The position numbers and the translations under genes are program-made. DNA of 20,158 bases from UMGS75 sp963648435 (GTDB lineage Bacteria; Bacillota_I; Bacilli_A; ML615J-28; CAG-313). The notes under the pieces are model-generated. The model was given only the letters and a program-made list of their open reading frames with translations. It was not told the origin of the DNA and did no database searches. Location: NCBI GenBank assembly GCA_963648435.1, contig CAVJDT010000035.1:1-20158 (forward strand), in the 5' to 3' direction. Positions within the stretch are counted from its first letter, which is position 1. Each line of letters opens with the position of its first letter. This document shows positions 7,198 through 15,765 of this stretch, in pieces.

Positions 7198-7425
7198 TTA
7201 TTTATGACTTTCAATGTATTTTACTAAATCGCCAACAGTCTTAATTGTTTGAGCAGATTCATCATCAATTTCCATTCCAAATTCTTCTTCTAAAGAAAAC
7301 ATAATTTCAACTGCATCTAGTGAATCAGCACCAAGATCCTCAACTAATCTTGTTTCCATTTTAATGTTTGAAACATCTTTATCAAGTTCTTTTGCGATTA
7401 TAGCCGCAACTTTTTCAAATACCAT
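7198..7425 (-). CDS. acpP: Acyl carrier protein
   Basis: 75 aa, the carrier of growing acyl chains in type II fatty acid synthesis, acting in the cytosol after 4'-phosphopantetheinylation. The modification site is Ser35 in LGADSLDAVEIM; the acidic helix II and the overall four-helix pattern fit FAS-type ACP, with no other domains. ATG at 7425 is fixed by GGAGG (7431-7435), which overlaps the tex stop codon (TAGGAGG), tying acpP expression to tex. No other fab genes are in the window, so this is an isolated acpP, as in many Firmicutes where fab clusters lie elsewhere. A carrier for teichoic acid D-alanylation or secondary metabolism is less likely given the standard DSL context. Confidence 0.93.
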   Translation of the reverse strand: MVFEKVAAIIAKELDKDVSNIKMETRLVEDLGADSLDAVEIMFSLEEEFGMEIDDESAQTIKTVGDLVKYIESHK

Positions 7426-7434
7426 AAATTCCTC

Positions 7435-9744
7435 CTATTTTTCTTCTACTTTTTTGCCTTGTTTCTTAGTCTTTTTTTCAGGTTCTTTAGCTTTTTCATT
7501 TGGATCAATCATTGTAAGTTGTAATCTACTTTTCTTTAAATCAACATCAAGAACCCATACTTTAATGATTTGACCAACACTTACTGCGTCAAGTGGATGT
7601 TTAATATAACCTTTTGACATCTTAGAAATATGAACAAGACCATCATCTTTAACTCCACAATCAACAAACGCACCAAAATCAACAACATTACGAACTGTAC
7701 CTTGTAATTCCATACCAGGTTTTAAGTCTTCTAAATGTAAAACATCACTTCTTAAAACAGGAGCTTCAATTTCATCACGTGGGTCACGAAGGGGAGAAAC
7801 GAAAGCATCAAGTATATCATTTAAAGTATATTCACCAACATTTAGTTCTTCTACTAATTGTTTCTTTTCTTCATCAGTTAATGATTTTACTTTTTCTACT
7901 AATTCTTGTTTGCCTAAGTCAGCTGAAGTAAAGCCTAATTTATTTAAGATTGTACGTGCAATTTCATAACTTTCGGGATGGATTGCGGTCATGTCTAATG
8001 GTTCAGTACCATCAACAATACGTAAGAAACCAATTGCTTGTTCTAAAGCTTTAGGTCCTACACCTTTTACTTTGATATCTTCTCTTGTTACGAAACGACC
8101 ATTTGCATCACGGTGTGCAACAATTTTCTTTGCGGCACCAGCATTAAGGCCTGCAACATATTGAAGTAGTGATACTGATGCAGTATTAATATTAACACCA
8201 ACTTGGTTAACAGCGGTTTCAACCACGAAATCTAGTGAATCTGTTAATTTACTTTGGGTTACATCATGTTGATATTGACCAACACCAATTGCTTTAGGTT
8301 CAATTTTAACAAGTTCAGAAAGTGGATCTTGCAAACGACGAGCGATAGATACAGCTGAACGTTCTTCTACTGAATAGTCAGGGAATTCTTCACGAGCAAG
8401 GTCTGATGCAGAATAAACTGAAGCACCTGCTTCGTTAACGATAATATATTTAACAGGACGAGAAACTTTCTTTAATTGTTCTGCCACAAAACTTTCTGAT
8501 TCACGGCTAGCGGTACCATTACCAATTGCTACTACTTCAACATTATGTCTTTCCACTAAATCTAAGAAAATGTTAATAGCATTTTCGTATCTTCCTGGGG
8601 GAACTACTTCACCTTTTTGTTTTTGATGAGGATACATAACGCTCTTTTCAAGAACTTTTCCTGTAGCATCAACTACACAAAGTTTACATCCCGTACGATA
8701 TGCAGGGTCAACTCCAAGCACAGTTTTTCCTTTCATTGGAGCTTGCAATAAATAATTTCTTAAGTTTTCACCAAAGATATGAATAGCTTGGTCTTCGGCT
8801 TTATCTTTTAGTTCTGCTCTAATTTCACGAACAACAGCAGGTTTAATTAAACGATCATAGCCATCTTCACATGCTTCTTTAACTAAGTCTGCCGTAAGTG
8901 ATTTCATATTTTCATCACCAATTTTATCTTTTAAAATATACATAATGATAAAATCACGATTTTCAACAATTGACACTTTTACTACTTTTTCAGCTTCAGC
9001 ACGATTTAAAGCAAGAATACGATGTAATTTAATTGTTTTGATTGGTTCTTCATAATTATAATACATTTCGTATACTTTCTTTTCATCTAAGGTTTCATCT
9101 TTAACTTCTGATTTCATTTTAGCAAAATTGATGTAATTATTTTTAATCCACGTACGGTAACGAGGTTCATCAGACACGATTTCCGCAATAATATCTTTAG
9201 CTCCTTGAATAGCATCTTGAACATCTTTAACAATAAGGCCTTCTTTTTTCATGGCTTCGATTTCTTCATCTGTTTTGCCTTCTAAGTTGGTTACATACTT
9301 ACTAGCTTCTTCTTCAACACTACCTTCAGTAGGATAACTTAATAAGTATTCAGCAAGTGGTTCTAAGCCTTTTTTCTTAGCATCAGTTGCACGAGTTTTT
9401 TTCTTTTCTTTAAATGGACGATATATATCTTCAATTTCAGATAATTTGCTGGCAACGATAATTGCTTGCTTAATTTCATCTGTTAATTTGCCTTTTTCTT
9501 CAATTAGTCTCATTACGTCTTCTTTACGAGCCGCTAACTTTTGACCATATTCCCATTCTTGATAAATTGCTCTAATTTGTTCTTCATCAAGATTTCCTGT
9601 TACTTCTTTACGATAACGGGCGATAAAAGGTACGGTTGCACCTTGTTCAATTAGTTGTAGCACTGCATTAATTTGTGAAATTTTCACATTTTGTTCTTTG
9701 GAAATTTTCGCAAGTAATGCATCATTAATGTAATTATTTTCCAT
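7435..9744 (-). CDS. tex: Tex family RNA-binding transcription accessory protein
   Basis: 769 aa with the complete Tex layout: N-terminal helical domain (about 1-330), YqgF/RNase H-like fold beginning VLGVDPAYRTG (342-352), helix-hairpin-helix repeats around NTASVSLLQYVAGL (520-533) and VKGVGPKALEQAIGFL (559-574), and a C-terminal S1 domain (about 677-745: GTVRNVVDFGAFVDCGV and VHISKMS). A Lys-rich tail (about 750-769) follows. Tex is a cytosolic nucleic-acid-binding protein related to Spt6, linked to transcription and RNA processing; its exact task is unsettled. The frame stays open to 9792, but GGAGG (9755-9751) sits six bases before the ATG at 9744 and family members start MENN-like, so that start is chosen. 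First gene of a tex-acpP unit. Confidence 0.95.
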   Translation of the reverse strand: MENNYINDALLAKISKEQNVKISQINAVLQLIEQGATVPFIARYRKEVTGNLDEEQIRAIYQEWEYGQKLAARKEDVMRLIEEKGKLTDEIKQAIIVASKLSEIEDIYRPFKEKKKTRATDAKKKGLEPLAEYLLSYPTEGSVEEEASKYVTNLEGKTDEEIEAMKKEGLIVKDVQDAIQGAKDIIAEIVSDEPRYRTWIKNNYINFAKMKSEVKDETLDEKKVYEMYYNYEEPIKTIKLHRILALNRAEAEKVVKVSIVENRDFIIMYILKDKIGDENMKSLTADLVKEACEDGYDRLIKPAVVREIRAELKDKAEDQAIHIFGENLRNYLLQAPMKGKTVLGVDPAYRTGCKLCVVDATGKVLEKSVMYPHQKQKGEVVPPGRYENAINIFLDLVERHNVEVVAIGNGTASRESESFVAEQLKKVSRPVKYIIVNEAGASVYSASDLAREEFPDYSVEERSAVSIARRLQDPLSELVKIEPKAIGVGQYQHDVTQSKLTDSLDFVVETAVNQVGVNINTASVSLLQYVAGLNAGAAKKIVAHRDANGRFVTREDIKVKGVGPKALEQAIGFLRIVDGTEPLDMTAIHPESYEIARTILNKLGFTSADLGKQELVEKVKSLTDEEKKQLVEELNVGEYTLNDILDAFVSPLRDPRDEIEAPVLRSDVLHLEDLKPGMELQGTVRNVVDFGAFVDCGVKDDGLVHISKMSKGYIKHPLDAVSVGQIIKVWVLDVDLKKSRLQLTMIDPNEKAKEPEKKTKKQGKKVEEK

Positions 9745-9810
9745 CATTTTCCTCCACTTCATCAATATATAGTACAAAACGACTATATACATAAATTTTT
9801 CGACTAAAAT

Positions 9811-9839
9811 ATTATATCATAATCTTCCGTTTTTTTCAA
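9811..9839 (-). promoter_or_regulatory. Promoter of the tex-acpP unit
   Basis: Minus strand TTGAAA (9839-9834), 17-base spacer, TATAAT (9816-9811) preceded by TGA (9819-9817), an extended -10. Leader of roughly 60 bases to the chosen tex start. Confidence 0.75.
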
Positions 9840-10012
9840 TTAATTAGGTATATTTATTACATACTTTATCATATGTGTTTTTTTAGACAAGACTTCTATT
9901 AATTGTTTTACAAATAGCTTAAATGTCATTATTTAATTATTAAAGTGTTTAGAAAAACGCTTGTCGATGAGAATTTAATATTTGTATCTTTTTTAAATTA
10001 ATGATGCTTTAA
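9840..10012. other. AT-rich intergenic stretch without a supported gene
   Basis: Between tex and the YwaF-like gene. It holds an imperfect 8-bp inverted repeat AAGTGTTT / AAACGCTT (9947-9966) with no U-tract, and a 29-codon minus-strand frame (MTFKLFVKQLIEVL...) lacking a ribosome binding site. I do not consider either functional on this evidence. Confidence 0.4.
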
Positions 10013-10042
10013 ATGGAAAAAAAGAAGTAAAAATTACTCCTT
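10013..10042 (-). terminator. Terminator of the first YwaF-like gene
   Basis: Minus strand AAGGAGTAA (10042-10034), 3-base loop, TTACTTCTT (10030-10022) with one G-U pair, followed by a run of T. Lies about 22 bases beyond the stop codon. Confidence 0.75.
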
Positions 10043-10064
10043 TATAATATCAAAAATTAAAAAT

Positions 10065-10796
10065 TTACTTATGTCTTAATTTCATGAAAATTTCTTTCCA
10101 CGTTAATTTATTTTTAAATTTCTCATATAATACTAAAAAGATAAAATGAGCAATAATTAATACTAAATATATTATATACCATGATGTAAGAATTGGTAGT
10201 GATGAAATAAATGGTTTACCTATTTGCATTGCCTTATCAAATCCTAAAGCATCATATTCAACCGCACCATATGTCATTAATACACATAAACCTAAAATAA
10301 AATATGAGCATTTACTGATAGTGGGGGTAAAATAGCCATAAATAAATAGTTTAATTATAATTCCAACCATAAAGGCGTGGTGTAGAAGGCCAGACAATGA
10401 TCGTGGGTCAAAAAAACTTTGTGTATTTAAAAAATCAGGATAAATCATTGTTGCGGCACCACCTACTAAACCTAAATAGCCAATTGAATGAAAAATGATA
10501 TTATCTTTTTTGCCAAATAATACGGTAAGTGATAATACTAATGAACAAAATCCACAAAATGAATTGGGAATTATACTCAACCAAGTATTAGCGGGATTAG
10601 CCTCAATATTATGAGCCGTTACTACAACACGGTTAATTAGAATTGAAATAAGCCATAAGACAGCTTCTATTTTAATAATTAGGTCAATTGTTTTTTCATT
10701 TAATTTTTTCTTTTTAATTATAATATTACTTAAAACAATTACTAAAATTGAAATTCCTAAAAATATTAAATGAAATCCGCCAAATAATTTTTCCAT
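10065..10796 (-). CDS. YwaF/TMEM164-family integral membrane protein (copy 1)
   Basis: 243 aa, about seven hydrophobic segments with short loops. Family features: the Cys-bearing segment SFCGFCSLVLSL (79-90), aligning with the LPxHLCxI signature of YwaF-type proteins, and GYLGLVGGAATMIYPD, matching the conserved GL-GG-x(n)-PD block, followed by the HH-containing helix. Known: human TMEM164, a remote relative, is a Cys-dependent acyltransferase for ether phospholipids; bacterial YwaF proteins are uncharacterised. Here Cys84 would be the equivalent Cys, and the usual His before it is replaced (FCGFC rather than FHLC). AGGAG (10808-10803 region) sets the start. A second family member lies 840 bases upstream. 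Family likely; activity unknown. Confidence 0.75.
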   Translation of the reverse strand: MEKLFGGFHLIFLGISILVIVLSNIIIKKKKLNEKTIDLIIKIEAVLWLISILINRVVVTAHNIEANPANTWLSIIPNSFCGFCSLVLSLTVLFGKKDNIIFHSIGYLGLVGGAATMIYPDFLNTQSFFDPRSLSGLLHHAFMVGIIIKLFIYGYFTPTISKCSYFILGLCVLMTYGAVEYDALGFDKAMQIGKPFISSLPILTSWYIIYLVLIIAHFIFLVLYEKFKNKLTWKEIFMKLRHK

Positions 10797-11283
10797 AATT
10801 TATCTCCTAACTTTTTTACATATTCTTTTTAAACAACATGATTTATCAAGAATAAGTTTCGTTAAATCTTAGAATAAATAATTTTATTATTCTAAATCTA
10901 TATTTATATCTAAACTAGTTTCAACCCTTGTTTTATCATCTTTATTAATAAAGCATATGTTAGAAAACTATTAAAGTAAAAATCAATATTATTTAACTCT
11001 TCTTTTTGTAGTTTTATTACAAATAGTATTATACTTTTAAAAAATCCTAATTGCTTTTTTCTTAATCTACAAGAACCAATTATTTTCAACTAGTACATTT
11101 TTTACCTTTAAATAGAATGTAAAAAGTATCTTTGTGCTTTTGTACATTATATGTAATAAGAAAGTATATCAATTAAATATACACTGTATTTAATTCATAA
11201 TTTATTTTCATGGATGCTAAGTCAAAGACTTTATAATTTAGATTTTAAATAGTATCCATTTATAATTCTTTTATTAACTACAA
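10797..11283. other. AT-rich gap with a possible decayed gene
   Basis: Almost 490 bases between the copy 1 gene and the 114-aa gene. It contains the ribosome binding site of copy 1, no convincing promoter, and the frameshifted minus-strand stretch at 10887-11089 described separately. The rest (about 11090-11283) shows only short AT-rich repeats and no clear terminator for the 114-aa gene. Confidence 0.5.
10887..11089 (-). pseudogene. Possible remnant of an unidentified gene, frameshifted
   Basis: Minus strand, from a TTG at 11089, reads LKIIGSCRLRKKQLGFF and on through KLQKEELNNIDFYF to SFLTYAL, then stops at 10910 if the frame is kept. One base shift gives FINKDDKTRVETSLDINI and a TAA at 10887 with a natural-looking acidic end. 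No ribosome binding site or ATG. The two frames joining into one plausible protein suggest debris of a real gene, but the stretch is short and AT-rich enough for chance. I do not recognise the family. Confidence 0.3.
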
Positions 11284-11628
11284 TCAGAAAAATCCACTCA
11301 TATCGAAGAAAATGTCATTAGGAATGCACACATCATATTTTTTACAAAAAGAATCAATAAATTCATCTGATGGTTCTCCATTTTTTTCATATTCTTCAAC
11401 AAGATCTTTTTTTATTTGTTCTCTTAGTTCATAGCCATTTTCCATATCCGTGTAGATAATTCCAAATAAGCATCCAAAACTAATATAAATTTCACAAGGT
11501 TCAGTTTGACTAGAATATAAACTTACTTCAATGCAATCATCCATTATTTCAGTAATTTCTAAATATAATTTTTTATACTTTCTTTGTTCTTTGGTAAATT
11601 CATTAGTTACATTTTTCCATTTTTTCAT
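11284..11628 (-). CDS. Hypothetical 114-aa cytosolic protein
   Basis: Not recognised. 114 aa, no signal or membrane segment; mostly charged with a predicted-looking helix at 8-30 (TKEQRKYKKLYLEITEIMDD), a beta-like middle (CIEVSLYSSQTEPCEIYISF, 32-51), and an acidic helical part (66-95) ending in NDIFFDMSGFF. Four Cys (32, 46, 53, 94) and a fifth near the end (101) are spaced without an obvious metal motif. The start follows AGGAGA located in the last codons of the upstream YwaF-like gene, whose stop is only four bases away, so the two are co-translated. It sits between two YwaF-family genes, suggesting a shared pathway, which is inference only. Confidence 0.7.
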   Translation of the reverse strand: MKKWKNVTNEFTKEQRKYKKLYLEITEIMDDCIEVSLYSSQTEPCEIYISFGCLFGIIYTDMENGYELREQIKKDLVEEYEKNGEPSDEFIDSFCKKYDVCIPNDIFFDMSGFF

Positions 11629-11632
11629 ATTT

Positions 11633-12355
11633 TTATTCTCCTATTATTTTTCTATTTTTCCTTTCTATTAATATAAATGGTAAGTGAAATAATCCCATTA
11701 AGCTAACCCCAAGAATTAATAACGTTAATAAATAAATAAACCATCCATGATTTAAGTTTAAAATTGGTAATCCTTCAATTGGTGGTTTAGTCACAAACAT
11801 AAAGTTAGTCCCCGCATAGCTTAAAAAGCTATTAACCCAAATATTTAAAAGTACCAATAATAAAAGTAAGCAATAATTAACCATCAATGTTTTTACCGTA
11901 AATACTACTATTTTTTCTCTAATTAAATATAAAGCAAAGAAAATTAAAAAAGCATGATAAATAAAATATTGATATACTAGTATTACATTAAATGATACTC
12001 CTGCTGTTGGAATAAAAAGGGAAATAGTTGCTCCTATTAAAGAAGTAGGGACAATAAAATTATATAATGTTTGTTTAACTTTTTCTGATTTTATGAAAAA
12101 TTTTATTCCAAATATAAAGAATATTTGAATACTACATAAATGAAATGGCAAACTTTCGGGATTTAAAACTTTACCACCATTTGTCCCATCAATCATAGTT
12201 ACTAAAATTTTAGTTACTTCACTAATAATACAAATAATACACATTATTGAAAGTACTGTGTTAAGCGAAAAAGAAAACTTTTTTGAAATTATATAAAGTG
12301 CGACAACAATTAGTGCTGAAATTGCAAGCCAAATAAAATGTGCATAAGTAAACAT
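11633..12355 (-). CDS. YwaF/TMEM164-family integral membrane protein (copy 2)
   Basis: 240 aa from the ATG at 12355, with about seven hydrophobic helices. Carries the family signature LPFHLCSIQIFF (His72, Cys74), the PTSLIGATISLFIP block equivalent to the GL-GG-PD region, an HAFLIFFALYL helix, and a C-terminal GLPILNLNHGWFIYLL similar to the end of copy 1 (SLPILTSWYIIYL). The frame is open to a TTG at 12394, but AAAGGA (12370-12365) lies nine bases before the ATG at 12355 and nothing suitable precedes the TTG. A possible TATAAT (12455-12450) on the minus strand could be its promoter, with a poor -35. Divergent from glyA and coupled to the 114-aa gene. Function unknown; TMEM164-like acyl transfer is a hypothesis. 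Confidence 0.78.
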   Translation of the reverse strand: MFTYAHFIWLAISALIVVALYIISKKFSFSLNTVLSIMCIICIISEVTKILVTMIDGTNGGKVLNPESLPFHLCSIQIFFIFGIKFFIKSEKVKQTLYNFIVPTSLIGATISLFIPTAGVSFNVILVYQYFIYHAFLIFFALYLIREKIVVFTVKTLMVNYCLLLLLVLLNIWVNSFLSYAGTNFMFVTKPPIEGLPILNLNHGWFIYLLTLLILGVSLMGLFHLPFILIERKNRKIIGE

Positions 12356-12476
12356 ATCATTAATTCCTTTCCTAAATATTTTAACATTTTTCAACTTTTT
12401 TACTTAATTTTTGCATTTTTAATTTGTTTACTAAATATACAAACTATGTATTATATTTTATTTTTGCTTAAAAAAG

Positions 12477-12485
12477 TGGTACAAT
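12477..12485 (+). promoter_or_regulatory. Extended -10 promoter of glyA
   Basis: TGG-TACAAT (12477-12485), no good -35 at the standard distance. Transcription would start near 12492, with AGGAGG (12503-12508) close behind, so the leader is very short. Its downstream half overlaps the palindrome at 12483-12500. Confidence 0.6.
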
Positions 12486-12500
12486 ATTAGTACTAATATT
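12483..12500. promoter_or_regulatory. Perfect 18-bp palindrome over the glyA transcription start
   Basis: AATATTAGTACTAATATT is identical to its own reverse complement. It runs from the last bases of the -10 element across the expected start point, the classical position for a repressor operator. It is not the PurR box known for B. subtilis glyA-type genes. The binding protein is unknown. Confidence 0.5.
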
Positions 12501-12514
12501 CTAGGAGGATACTA

Positions 12515-13750
12515 ATGCTTAAAGAAAAAGATTATGAAATTTATTATTTAATAGAACAAGAAAAGAAAAGACAAGAACAAAATATTGAATTAATTGCCTC
12601 AGAAAACTTTGTTAGTAATGATGTCCTTGAAGCTCAAGGTTCCATTTTAACAAATAAATATGCTGAAGGGTATCCTGGTAAAAGATACTATGGGGGTTGT
12701 GAATTTGTGGATGGAGTAGAAAATTTAGCCATTGAAAGAGCTAAAAAACTTTTTAATGCTAAATTTGCTAATGTTCAACCTCATTCAGGTTCACAAGCTA
12801 ACATGGCCGCATACCGTGCTATTCTTCAAAATGGTGATAAAGTTTTAGGTATGGCCCTTGATCAAGGTGGTCATTTAACCCATGGTTCTGCTTTAAGTTT
12901 TTCTGGGGTTGATTATAAGTTTATTCCTTATTACCTAAATAAAGAAACTGAAGAAATTGACTATGATGCTTTAGAGGCTCTTGCCATTAAAGAATCACCA
13001 AAACTAATTGTTGGAGGTGCAAGTGCTTATCCTTTAATTATTGACTTTAAGCGTTATAAAGAAATTGCTGATAAAGTAGGGGCTTACCTTTTAATTGATA
13101 TGGCTCATATAGCGGGGCTTGTCGCAACAGGTCTACATCCAAACCCTATGGATTACGCTGATATTGTAACAACCACAACGCATAAAACTTTGCGTGGTCC
13201 TCGTGGTGGTATGATTTTAACTAATAATGAAGAACTTGCCAAAAAAATTGATAAAGCGGTTTTTCCAGGAGTTCAAGGGGGACCTTTAATGCATGTTATC
13301 GCGGCTAAAGCAGTTTGTTTTAAAGAAGCATTAACAGATGAATTTAAAGCCTATCAAAAACAAATTGTAGCCAATTGTTTTGCTCTTGCTAATGAATTAA
13401 AACGTTTGGGATATACTTTAGTATCAAATCGTACTGAAAATCATTTATTAATCGTAAATATTAAAAAATCACTTGGCATAACCGGAAAAGTTGGAGAAAA
13501 AGTTTTAGATAAAGTTGGAATCACTTGTAATAAAAACACAGTTCCATTTGATGAAGAAAAACCATTCATTACTAGTGGTCTACGTATTGGTACCGCTAGC
13601 GTTACAACACGGGGAATGAAGGAAAAAGAAATGGTTAAAATTGCATCTTTCATTGACCAAGCTTTACGTAATATGAATGATGAAGAAAAACTATGTCAAA
13701 TAAGAAAGGAAGTATTAGAATTAACAAAGGAATTTCCTTTATATAAATAG
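12515..13750 (+). CDS. glyA: Serine hydroxymethyltransferase
   Basis: PLP enzyme interconverting serine plus tetrahydrofolate and glycine plus methylene-tetrahydrofolate, the main one-carbon source, in the cytosol. 411 aa, normal length. Visible: ELIASENFVS (25-34), KYAEGYPGKRYYGGCEFVD (48-66), PHSGSQANMAAY (89-100), cofactor-binding LLIDMAHIAGL (192-202, Asp195, His198) and the Schiff-base lysine Lys224 in VTTTTHKTLRGPRGG. The C-terminal GLRIGTASVTTRGM is intact. ATG is set by AGGAGG seven bases upstream. Single-gene unit, with extended -10 promoter, a palindrome over the start point and a bidirectional terminator. Confidence 0.98.
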   Translation: MLKEKDYEIYYLIEQEKKRQEQNIELIASENFVSNDVLEAQGSILTNKYAEGYPGKRYYGGCEFVDGVENLAIERAKKLFNAKFANVQPHSGSQANMAAYRAILQNGDKVLGMALDQGGHLTHGSALSFSGVDYKFIPYYLNKETEEIDYDALEALAIKESPKLIVGGASAYPLIIDFKRYKEIADKVGAYLLIDMAHIAGLVATGLHPNPMDYADIVTTTTHKTLRGPRGGMILTNNEELAKKIDKAVFPGVQGGPLMHVIAAKAVCFKEALTDEFKAYQKQIVANCFALANELKRLGYTLVSNRTENHLLIVNIKKSLGITGKVGEKVLDKVGITCNKNTVPFDEEKPFITSGLRIGTASVTTRGMKEKEMVKIASFIDQALRNMNDEEKLCQIRKEVLELTKEFPLYK

Positions 13751-13751
13751 T

Positions 13752-13804
13752 AAGAAAAAACTGTAAAAATTGGGTTCTTATTCTCAATTTCTACAGCTTT
13801 TTTT
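13752..13804. terminator. Bidirectional terminator between glyA and the lipoprotein gene
   Basis: Long hairpin CTGTAAAAATTG (13761-13772) / CAATTTCTACAG (13785-13796) with one A-C mismatch. Plus strand continues CTTTTTTT; minus strand continues TTTTTTCTTA. It therefore serves the two convergent genes. Confidence 0.8.
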
Positions 13805-13806
13805 AT

Positions 13807-15765
13807 TTATTTAATTGTAAAAATATATGTTGATTCGTTTTCCATTTCTTCATTTGGGGTTGTAAACATTTGATGTTTTTGATTAACTTCGATTATTTTT
13901 TCAAGTCTTTCAGTTACTAAATTACCCTCTTTTTGATATTTTTCAAGTAATGGTAATAATTTTTCTTGATAAAATTCAGTTAATTTACTATTTAGTTCAT
14001 TGGTACCTTCACTTAAAGATGTTGCTCCTTCAACCAATTTTTCAAGTTTATCACTTAATTCACCGGTAATAATGGCTTGATTCATTTCATCAACACCATT
14101 TGTATAAGCAATTAGTCCTAGATAAAATTTGTTATATTCTTCTAGACTTTCAAGTGCCGAAGTTATGGATTCTTTTAAAGTGGCAATTCCTAAAGCAAGG
14201 CATAAACTATTTATTTTAGTAGTGGTATTTTCATCAACATATGCACTTTCAAATAAAGAAGCGTCCTTTGCCATAGCTACTGCTTGGTTTAAATTGTCAA
14301 TAGCCTTTTCATTTTTGGCTATACTTTGTAAATAAACACAAGTTTTTGAAAGTAAGGTTGCTGTTGCATCATCATAGCCATTACTAATTAAATAATTGTA
14401 AGTTGTAGCATCTTTTGTTATATCGCTTGCTTTAACCGTATTGATGATATTGGCATTTGTCAATATTTCGGTTGCTCTCTTAGTTGCTTCATCTAGTGTT
14501 TTTCCTTCTTCAAACATTAAATTATAAAGTAACACTTTAAATGCATTTTGGTAGTTTTCAGGAACTGATGCTAATTTGTCATTTAAACTAGCACTAGCAA
14601 TAGCGATAATTTGCATTTTTTGTTCATCAGTTGGATTAGTAATTAATTTATTTAAGACGGTTTTGTAATTGTCAATGGTTAAATCTTCAACCTTTATGCC
14701 TTTATTATTTAATTCATTTTGAACATTTAATAATAAGTTTTCATACACTTTTTTAGCACCATCTCTTAAACTTTGACTATTTTCTGATAATTTATTAATG
14801 CTCGTTGCTAAAGTTAAGATTTTATTAGAAAGTTGTTTAACACCTTCTTCTAATTCTTGACTACCACTTGCTAGTTTACCTACACCTTGTAAAATTGTAT
14901 TTACCGTATTAAGTACTGAAGTTAATTTTTCTTCAAGACTATTTTTTGTATCATTAATACTATTCATATCAATTTGGTCAAATATATTTGAAGTTGCAAA
15001 ACTTAAGTTTAAGTCTAGGCTAAAGTTTAAAGCATCTAAGTTTATTGTAAATGAACTAGGAATTGTATATTTTTCATCATCAAGACCTAAGTTATCATTT
15101 GCTCCTGGTACGCTATAACCTAAAACAATAGTATTTTTACCATCATTGATAACTTCACCATTATCAATTGTTACATTATTAACTTTATTACTATCAAACA
15201 CTAATGTTGAAATATATAAATAAATAACTTTTAAAGTTTCTTTTTGATTATTTATCGTTACTTCTTCACTTTCTAAGCTATCAATTTCAAAATTGATTGT
15301 TATATTACCATTTTTACCAACAATTTCCTCATAAGGCATTACTTCACCATCTAGTTTGTAAGTTACTTTAATCTTTAAAGGACATTTTTTAGTAGTATCA
15401 CCGGTATAATAAATATCACTAGTTTTAGCTTTAAAGCTTAACATTTCATTTACTTTTTCAAATGTTTGATTACCTTTTATTAATTTAACATTATCTAAAG
15501 TTGTATAATCAATAATATCATCTGCACATTCATTATTAATAAGATGTTCATTAACAATGATTGTTTGTTCATTTCCTTCATGGTCTAAAATAACATAAAC
15601 CATTTCATTTTTCTTATTTTGTTTTCCATTTGGTTTTCTTTCTATTACTTCTTTTACTTCATCTTCAGTTTCTACATCAGAATTATTATCATCTAGATCA
15701 TTATTGCACGAAGTAAAAGTGATTGCAAGGCAAAAAACCATAATAACTGCTAACATTCTTTTCAT
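13807..15765 (-). CDS. Helical lipoprotein with LxxG heptads, partner of the MMPL exporter
   Basis: 652 aa. N-terminus MKRMLAVIMVFCLAITFTSC is a signal with a lipobox-like end, Cys20 being the likely lipidated residue, so the protein is anchored on the outer face of the membrane. Then an acidic linker, a beta-rich domain (about 50-260) and a long helical region (about 270-628). Two parts carry repeated LxxG heptads as in YhgE/Pip-type proteins: around GSQELEEGVKQL (301-312) and GATSLSEGTNEL (580-591). No C-terminal membrane helix. The ATG at 15765 overlaps the exporter stop (ATGA) and follows AAAGGAAG; the longer open frame to 15816 adds only a non-signal sequence. An accessory subunit of the exporter is a strong inference from coupling; the exact family name is not known to me. 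Confidence 0.8.
   Translation of the reverse strand: MKRMLAVIMVFCLAITFTSCNNDLDDNNSDVETEDEVKEVIERKPNGKQNKKNEMVYVILDHEGNEQTIIVNEHLINNECADDIIDYTTLDNVKLIKGNQTFEKVNEMLSFKAKTSDIYYTGDTTKKCPLKIKVTYKLDGEVMPYEEIVGKNGNITINFEIDSLESEEVTINNQKETLKVIYLYISTLVFDSNKVNNVTIDNGEVINDGKNTIVLGYSVPGANDNLGLDDEKYTIPSSFTINLDALNFSLDLNLSFATSNIFDQIDMNSINDTKNSLEEKLTSVLNTVNTILQGVGKLASGSQELEEGVKQLSNKILTLATSINKLSENSQSLRDGAKKVYENLLLNVQNELNNKGIKVEDLTIDNYKTVLNKLITNPTDEQKMQIIAIASASLNDKLASVPENYQNAFKVLLYNLMFEEGKTLDEATKRATEILTNANIINTVKASDITKDATTYNYLISNGYDDATATLLSKTCVYLQSIAKNEKAIDNLNQAVAMAKDASLFESAYVDENTTTKINSLCLALGIATLKESITSALESLEEYNKFYLGLIAYTNGVDEMNQAIITGELSDKLEKLVEGATSLSEGTNELNSKLTEFYQEKLLPLLEKYQKEGNLVTERLEKIIEVNQKHQMFTTPNEEMENESTYIFTIK

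Noticed and set aside
7364..7573. 69-codon plus-strand frame
   Set aside because: Antisense to acpP and the end of tex, no start signal.
9913..9922. 29-codon peptide frame upstream of tex
   Set aside because: No ribosome binding site, AT-rich chance-length frame, both strands equally open.
12420..12514. Glycine riboswitch or T-box leader before glyA
   Set aside because: The leader after the promoter is only about 20 bases, too short for either, and no T-box sequence is seen.
13441..13653. Minus-strand frame inside glyA
   Set aside because: Shadow of a highly conserved gene.
14129..14335. Plus-strand frame inside the lipoprotein gene
   Set aside because: Antisense shadow with no signal before it.
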